Shown: piece by piece, positions 59,756 through 64,000 of the stretch
Layout: the number at the start of each line of letters is the position of its first letter
Position numbering within the stretch: the first letter of the stretch is position 1
Source of the DNA: an uncultured Bacteroidota bacterium
GTDB taxonomy: Bacteria; Bacteroidota; Bacteroidia; Bacteroidales; SZUA-534
Assembly: GCA_946414435.1 (NCBI GenBank)
Contig: CAMKOM010000007.1
Span: 1 to 64,000 of the forward strand
Direction of reading: 5' to 3'
Length of the DNA: 64,000 nt
The notes under the pieces: model-generated
Told to the model about the DNA's origin: nothing
What the model saw: the letters and a program-made list of their open reading frames with translations, nothing else
Database searches by the model: none
Position numbers and translations under genes: made by a program

Positions 59756-62350
59756 ATGAGAAAGTTATTCAATTCGATCTTGATCGCTATTGCGATTTTA
59801 AGCACAACATCGTGCACCCGTCATCATGTAACTTCAATAACAGTTGACGACAATGTGGCAACCATTGGTACGCGTGATGGTAAATTGATTTTGAAAGCAT
59901 TGGACGATAATGCTTTACGTGTGAAATTCCAAAAGCACATGGTGCAGACCTTGCCTGAGTGGATTTATATCGACAATGGCCGGCAACCCAATATTAAGGT
60001 GAAGGACTATGCAAATCTTATTGTGGTAACGCTTCCGCGGATGTCGGCGAAAATTGACAAGACAACGGCAAGAATCAGTTTTTATGATGCCGATGGAAAT
60101 ATGATTCTCAGTGAATTGAGCCGCAATATTGAGAATGGCATGGTTCAGGATCGTGCAACTTATAATGTTACGGCAACTTTTGATTCGCCAGCCGATGAAC
60201 ATCTTTACGGACTTGGCCAGTTTCAAGATGGTTACCTTGATGTTCGCCAGTTGCCACGCCGCCTGACGCAGGTTAACACGCAGATTTCCATTCCGTTTGT
60301 GCTGTCGAGCAAAGGCTACGGCCTGCTTTGGAACAACTACGGCCTGACCAACTTTAATATTCCTACCGACAGCGTTTCCTTGATAAAGAAAAATATTGAA
60401 ACTGAAGCAGTTGAAGTTGATGTAACAACAACCGAAGGTACCCGCCGCGAGCGCCGTGAGAACAACTGCTTTGAGGCGACTCTTGAGATTGCCGAAAGCG
60501 GTCGCTATGCACTGCTGCTCGATGTTGGGCAGTCGATGGCGCGTCGGCACAATTTACAGATTGACGGACAGACTGTTATGGAAATGCACAATGTTTGGTT
60601 GCCGCCAACATCGTCCACAATTGTCGAGCTTGAGAAAGGTACGCACACTCTTACCGCCGAACTCACCGGAAACGACCGCCCGGTGGTTTGGTATCAACTT
60701 GTAACTAATTCAACCACATACAATTCACCCGTGGCCGACGGCATTGATTATACCGTTTTTGCCGGCTCACCCGATGAGGTGATTGCCGCCTACCGCGCCG
60801 CAACCGGCCCCGCACCGCTGATGCCGCGCTGGGCTCTGGGCTACATCCACTGCCGCGAGCGTTTCCACTCGCAGTCAGAAATCGTTAGCACGGCTCGTGA
60901 GTTCCGCCGCCGCCAGATTCCGATGGACGTGATTGTGCAGGACTGGCAGTATTGGGGCCGCTATGGTTGGAACGCGATGCGATTTGATGAAGCCTTCTAC
61001 CCGAACCCGAAAAAACTTGTTGACGACTTGCACAAAATCGGCGCAAGGCTGATGATTTCGGTGTGGTCGAAGATTGACGAGAATTCGGAAGTGGGCAAAA
61101 TGGCTACCGAGCAGGGGCACTACATCAAAAACACATCGTGGATTGACTTTTTCGACAACGATGCGGCCACATTCTACTGGGAAAACTTCAGCAACCGTCT
61201 GCTAAAGCCTTACGGCATCGACGCTTGGTGGCAGGACGCTACTGAGCCTGAGAACGACGACCTTGTGGGCCGCCGCGTGATGAAGAGCACACTGCCAGGC
61301 GAGATGGTACGCAACATCTACCCGAATATGGTGAATAAAACTGTGTATGAGGGACTTATGAACGATGATCCCGACCGTCGTCCGCTCATTCTCACTCGCA
61401 GTGGCTTTGCCGGAATCCACCGCTACGGGTCGGCATTGTGGTCGGGCGATGTGGGCAACGATTGGGAAACATTGCGCCGGCAAATTGTTGGCGGACTGGG
61501 CCTTATGGCTGCCGGACATCCGTGGTGGACATACGATGCCGGCGGATTCTTCCGTCCGTTCGACCAATACAAAAACGCTGATTACCAAGAGTGTATGCTG
61601 CGTTGGATTCAAATCGCCACGTTCCTGCCGATGATGCGCGTGCACGGCTATATGAGCGACACAGAAATATGGCGTTATGGCCGCGAGACCGAGCGCATTG
61701 CTACCAACGCTATCCGTTTGCGTTACAGTTTGTTACCTTACATTTACTCGCAGGCTGCAGCCGTCACCGAAGGTGGCACTCTGATGCGTCCGCTGGTGAT
61801 GGATTTTGCAGCTGACTCAACAGCGCTCTGCCAGCAAACCGAATTTATGTTTGGTCCGGCGTTGCTTGTATGCCCGATTATTGAACCAAAATGCACGCAG
61901 ACTGATGTTTATCTGCCGCAAAACGAAAGCGGCTGGTACAATTTTGTCACCGGTGAGTATCTTGCAGGCGGACAAACAGTTAGCGTTTCTGTCAACCTTG
62001 AAGCAATTCCGGTTTTTGCACGCGCAGGCAGTATTCTGCCGCAATGCAAATCTGCCAAATCGACCAGCAATATCGATTATAAAAAATTGGAAATCACCAT
62101 CTTCCCGAAGGCTGACGCAACATTCACACTCTACGAAGATGAAGGCTCGAACAATGATTACCTGAAAGGCCAATCGTCTGAAATACAATTCGTTTGGAAC
62201 GATGCAGAGCGCACTTTGACCATTGGTGAGCGCAAAGGTGAGTATGCTGGAATGCCCGAAAAACGCACTTTCAACGTGAAAATTGCGGGAACTGACATCG
62301 CGCAAAGCGTTGAATATGAAGGAAAATCTATAGTTATAGCTTTTGATTAA
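59756..62350 (+). CDS. Glycoside hydrolase family 31 lipoprotein with PA14-like insert
   Basis: An 864-residue exported alpha-glucosidase/alpha-xylosidase. The lipobox is ILSTTSCTR near residue 20. The N-terminal beta-sandwich (about 30-210) is followed by a PA14-like insert (about 220-330: RYALLLDVGQSMARRHNLQ). The barrel begins at PRWALGYIHCRERF near 358. The nucleophile is in DAWWQDATEPEND near 490 and the acid/base in ALWSGDVGNDW near 555. The PA14 insert is known from xyloglucan-active GH31 alpha-xylosidases, which makes that substrate likely. The start is the ATG at 59756. The stop overlaps that of the convergent argE gene by 4 nt. Confidence 0.91.
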   Translation: MRKLFNSILIAIAILSTTSCTRHHVTSITVDDNVATIGTRDGKLILKALDDNALRVKFQKHMVQTLPEWIYIDNGRQPNIKVKDYANLIVVTLPRMSAKIDKTTARISFYDADGNMILSELSRNIENGMVQDRATYNVTATFDSPADEHLYGLGQFQDGYLDVRQLPRRLTQVNTQISIPFVLSSKGYGLLWNNYGLTNFNIPTDSVSLIKKNIETEAVEVDVTTTEGTRRERRENNCFEATLEIAESGRYALLLDVGQSMARRHNLQIDGQTVMEMHNVWLPPTSSTIVELEKGTHTLTAELTGNDRPVVWYQLVTNSTTYNSPVADGIDYTVFAGSPDEVIAAYRAATGPAPLMPRWALGYIHCRERFHSQSEIVSTAREFRRRQIPMDVIVQDWQYWGRYGWNAMRFDEAFYPNPKKLVDDLHKIGARLMISVWSKIDENSEVGKMATEQGHYIKNTSWIDFFDNDAATFYWENFSNRLLKPYGIDAWWQDATEPENDDLVGRRVMKSTLPGEMVRNIYPNMVNKTVYEGLMNDDPDRRPLILTRSGFAGIHRYGSALWSGDVGNDWETLRRQIVGGLGLMAAGHPWWTYDAGGFFRPFDQYKNADYQECMLRWIQIATFLPMMRVHGYMSDTEIWRYGRETERIATNAIRLRYSLLPYIYSQAAAVTEGGTLMRPLVMDFAADSTALCQQTEFMFGPALLVCPIIEPKCTQTDVYLPQNESGWYNFVTGEYLAGGQTVSVSVNLEAIPVFARAGSILPQCKSAKSTSNIDYKKLEITIFPKADATFTLYEDEGSNNDYLKGQSSEIQFVWNDAERTLTIGERKGEYAGMPEKRTFNVKIAGTDIAQSVEYEGKSIVIAFD

Positions 62351-63411
62351 AACTCAATCTCTTTCAGCAGCTCAACGTACCCTTCAATTCCGTTCTCAAT
62401 CTCGCTCACGGCGATGAACTCGTTGGCGGTGTGCGAGCGTGCCGAGTCGCCAGGGCCCATTTTCACGGTTGGGAAGGCGCCGCTGATGACAGCTTGGTCC
62501 GAAGTGGTGGGCGAGAAGAATGTCTCGATGCCCAGCTTCCGTGCCGCAACCACAATGGGGTGCTGCTCGTCGATGGCCGATGCGTTCTTGTTCAGCGAGC
62601 GCGGTGTGGCCACCGATTTGATGTGCTGCTGAATAATGTCCCAAGTCTCGCGGTTGCTGTATTTCTCGGTTGTGCGCACGTCGACCACAAACTTGCACTG
62701 CGCGGGAATCACATTGTGTTGCGTGCCAGCCTGAATCTGCGTCACAGTCATTTTCACATTGCCTAGCAGCGGACTTTTTTCGGGGAACTGATAGCTGTGC
62801 AGCCACTCAATATCCTTCATGGCAATGCTGATGGCGTTGATGCCGTCGGCGCGTGCGGCGTGACCGGTCTTGCCTTCGGCTTCGCAGTCGAGCACCAGCA
62901 GCCCCTTTTCGGCAATGGCCATCTGCATACCCGTTGGCTCGCCCACAATGCCGGCCGTTACCATTGTTTTTAATTGTGGCAGAACAAGATACATTCCGTT
63001 CGGTCCCGAAATCTCTTCTTCAGCCGAAGCCACAAACAGGCGGTTATATGGCAGTCCGGTGTTATCGGTGGCGATGAATGCGGCCAAAAGGCTCACCAGG
63101 CTTGCGCCGGCATCGTTGCTGCCAAGGCCGATAAGGTTGCCGTCCCGTTCAATTGGTGAGAATGGGTCCGATGCCCAGCCCTGCGTGGGTTTCACGGTGT
63201 CAAGGTGCGAGTTGAGCATAAGCGTTGGGCGGCCTTCCACAAAGTCGGTGCAGCGCACAATCAGGTTGTTGCCCACCCGTTCGGGTTGGTAGTAGCGCTC
63301 GGCCAGTTCCTTTGCCACAATGTCTGCCACCCGTTTCTCGTCGCCGCTGAGCGATGGCGTGGCAATCATTCGCTTCAGAAGGTCAATGGCAGTGTCGGTT
63401 ATTGAGTTCAT
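62347..63411 (-). CDS. argE: Acetylornithine/succinylornithine deacetylase-type M20 hydrolase
   Basis: A 354-residue zinc metallohydrolase. Zinc-site motifs are LNSHLDTVKP near 66, GLGSNDAGAS near 95 and ASAEEEISGPNG near 130, which includes the catalytic Glu pair; IVGEPTGMQMAIAEKG near 155 leads to the dimerisation domain (NVKMTVTQIQAGTQHNVIP). The last zinc histidine is in RSHTANEFI near 333. It closely resembles the Bacteroides ArgE, which in that genus acts in the succinylated arginine pathway. The start is the ATG at 63411; an in-frame ATG at 63420 is also possible. No other arg gene is nearby apart from argS. Confidence 0.85.
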   Translation of the reverse strand: MNSITDTAIDLLKRMIATPSLSGDEKRVADIVAKELAERYYQPERVGNNLIVRCTDFVEGRPTLMLNSHLDTVKPTQGWASDPFSPIERDGNLIGLGSNDAGASLVSLLAAFIATDNTGLPYNRLFVASAEEEISGPNGMYLVLPQLKTMVTAGIVGEPTGMQMAIAEKGLLVLDCEAEGKTGHAARADGINAISIAMKDIEWLHSYQFPEKSPLLGNVKMTVTQIQAGTQHNVIPAQCKFVVDVRTTEKYSNRETWDIIQQHIKSVATPRSLNKNASAIDEQHPIVVAARKLGIETFFSPTTSDQAVISGAFPTVKMGPGDSARSHTANEFIAVSEIENGIEGYVELLKEIEF

Positions 63412-63485
63412 ATTTCCCATTTGGTGGTAAAAATACAACTTTGGCGGAAACAAAAAACAGCGAAGTTTTTGCGCTGAAGTTTTTC

Positions 63486-63527
63486 CATAAAATGGAAATC
63501 ATAAAATGGAAATCATAAAATGGAAAT
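63486..63527. repeat. Three tandem copies of a 14-nt unit
   Basis: CATAAAATGGAAAT is repeated three times without interruption in the gap between argE and the last gene. Slippage could change the copy number. It lies upstream of both divergent genes, outside their likely -7 regions. Confidence 0.9.
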
Positions 63528-63643
63528 CCAATTTTCAGTTTTCCGCCCTGCAACTTTACAAAAGTGCCGTTTTTCTTTCTTTATGTCGTTTTTTTCTTTT
63601 TTTTTGCGAACGTGGAAAATTGCAACTATCTAATTTGTTAATA

Positions 63644-64000
63644 ATGAGAAAGAAAAGATTATTTAAAACATTGCTCTTGTTTGGCTTGGCGGCCTTGTCG
63701 CTGACAGCAACGGCAGGCGACAAAGACAAATCGTATTACCCCACCAAAGGCTATCGCGGCTCGTTTGACGTAGTGTGGGCGGATAATTTCAAGAGAGTGT
63801 ATAGGGATGAATATGATAAATCACAATCTATGTCTCAAAAATCCTATCTTGTTCTTCAGTTTTCCACAACTCACGGCTACCAAATTGTACCGGAACTTTA
63901 TGCAGGTGTTGGTGCAATGATTGATGGTGGTGGAATAATGTTTGGTAGTCATCCGGAAGACAATAACACTGATTTTGCTTATGTCACTTTTACACCATTT
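63644..64000 (+). CDS. Secreted protein of unknown function, truncated by the window end
   Basis: The first 119 codons of an exported protein. The signal peptide MRKKRLFKTLLLFGLAALSL ends near TATAGDKDKS. The mature part (YYPTKGYRGSFDVVWADN, then YQIVPELYAGVGAMIDGGG) resembles the start of small outer-membrane beta-barrel proteins, in which alternating strands begin with GYRG and GVG turns. No stop is reached. The family is not recognised with certainty. Confidence 0.65.
   Translation, partial: MRKKRLFKTLLLFGLAALSLTATAGDKDKSYYPTKGYRGSFDVVWADNFKRVYRDEYDKSQSMSQKSYLVLQFSTTHGYQIVPELYAGVGAMIDGGGIMFGSHPEDNNTDFAYVTFTPF

Overview
The window looks like a chromosomal segment of a member of the Bacteroidota, most probably Bacteroidales. 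Reasons: many genes are preceded by the Bacteroidetes sigma-ABfr -7 element TAnnTTTG; Shine-Dalgarno sequences are mostly absent; the coiled-coil gene-zapA-6S RNA-rny order, DUF4954, a BspA-type repeat protein, the etfB-etfA-acyl-CoA dehydrogenase operon, SiaC and many family-43/35/31 glycoside hydrolase lipoproteins are all typical of this group. No rRNA, tRNA, CRISPR array, transposase or phage gene was seen.

Layout. 1-6025: the end of a surface-polysaccharide (O-antigen type) cluster, visibly AT-rich: tail of a membrane protein, two family-2 glycosyltransferases, a sugar epimerase, a WecA/WbpL-like initiating transferase, a WbuC cupin and an O-antigen ligase with a large extracytoplasmic insertion. 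6370-16040: core genes, with a TPR protein, ribBA, a LOG-family protein, argS (reverse), dnaA and hisS. 16053-26704: an EamA transporter, a TSCPD protein, the etfB-etfA-acyl-CoA dehydrogenase operon, an S9 peptidase, DUF4954 and a SIS-domain protein. 26837-33632: a BspA-like protein, GH43 and SGNH lipoproteins, then a siaC-ridA-purE operon and an OmpA-like protein. 33632-38581: rluA-like, PAP2 and obg on the reverse strand, then the zapB-like gene, zapA, 6S RNA and rny forward. 38726-40501: an aminotransferase/acetyltransferase pair for a 2,3-diamino sugar.

40541-54737 is accessory in character. It holds a tandem double GH43 enzyme, an AT-rich CoiA-like protein, a dipeptidase/DUF3089/BASS-transporter operon, a strongly structured non-coding RNA candidate (about 48761-49010) with its own promoter and U-tract, acetyltransferases, a chimeric gene remnant, a MerR regulator broken by an in-frame stop, a GyrI-like protein, and a Fic gene bounded by direct repeats. 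A membrane LytTR regulator lies beside three 15-bp-spaced direct repeats. 54871-63411 is a small carbohydrate-related stretch (beta-helix carbohydrate-binding lipoprotein, GH35, DUF6544, CDP-alcohol phosphatidyltransferase, GH31) followed by argE on the reverse strand and a truncated secreted protein at the window end.

The most interesting signals not explained by protein genes are the structured RNA at 48761-49010, the Fic cassette with its 20-bp-spaced repeats around the promoter and again inside the reading frame, the 15-bp iterons at 53744-53785, and the scars of recombination at 50834-50943. All functions are inferred from sequence reading alone; no search was run.
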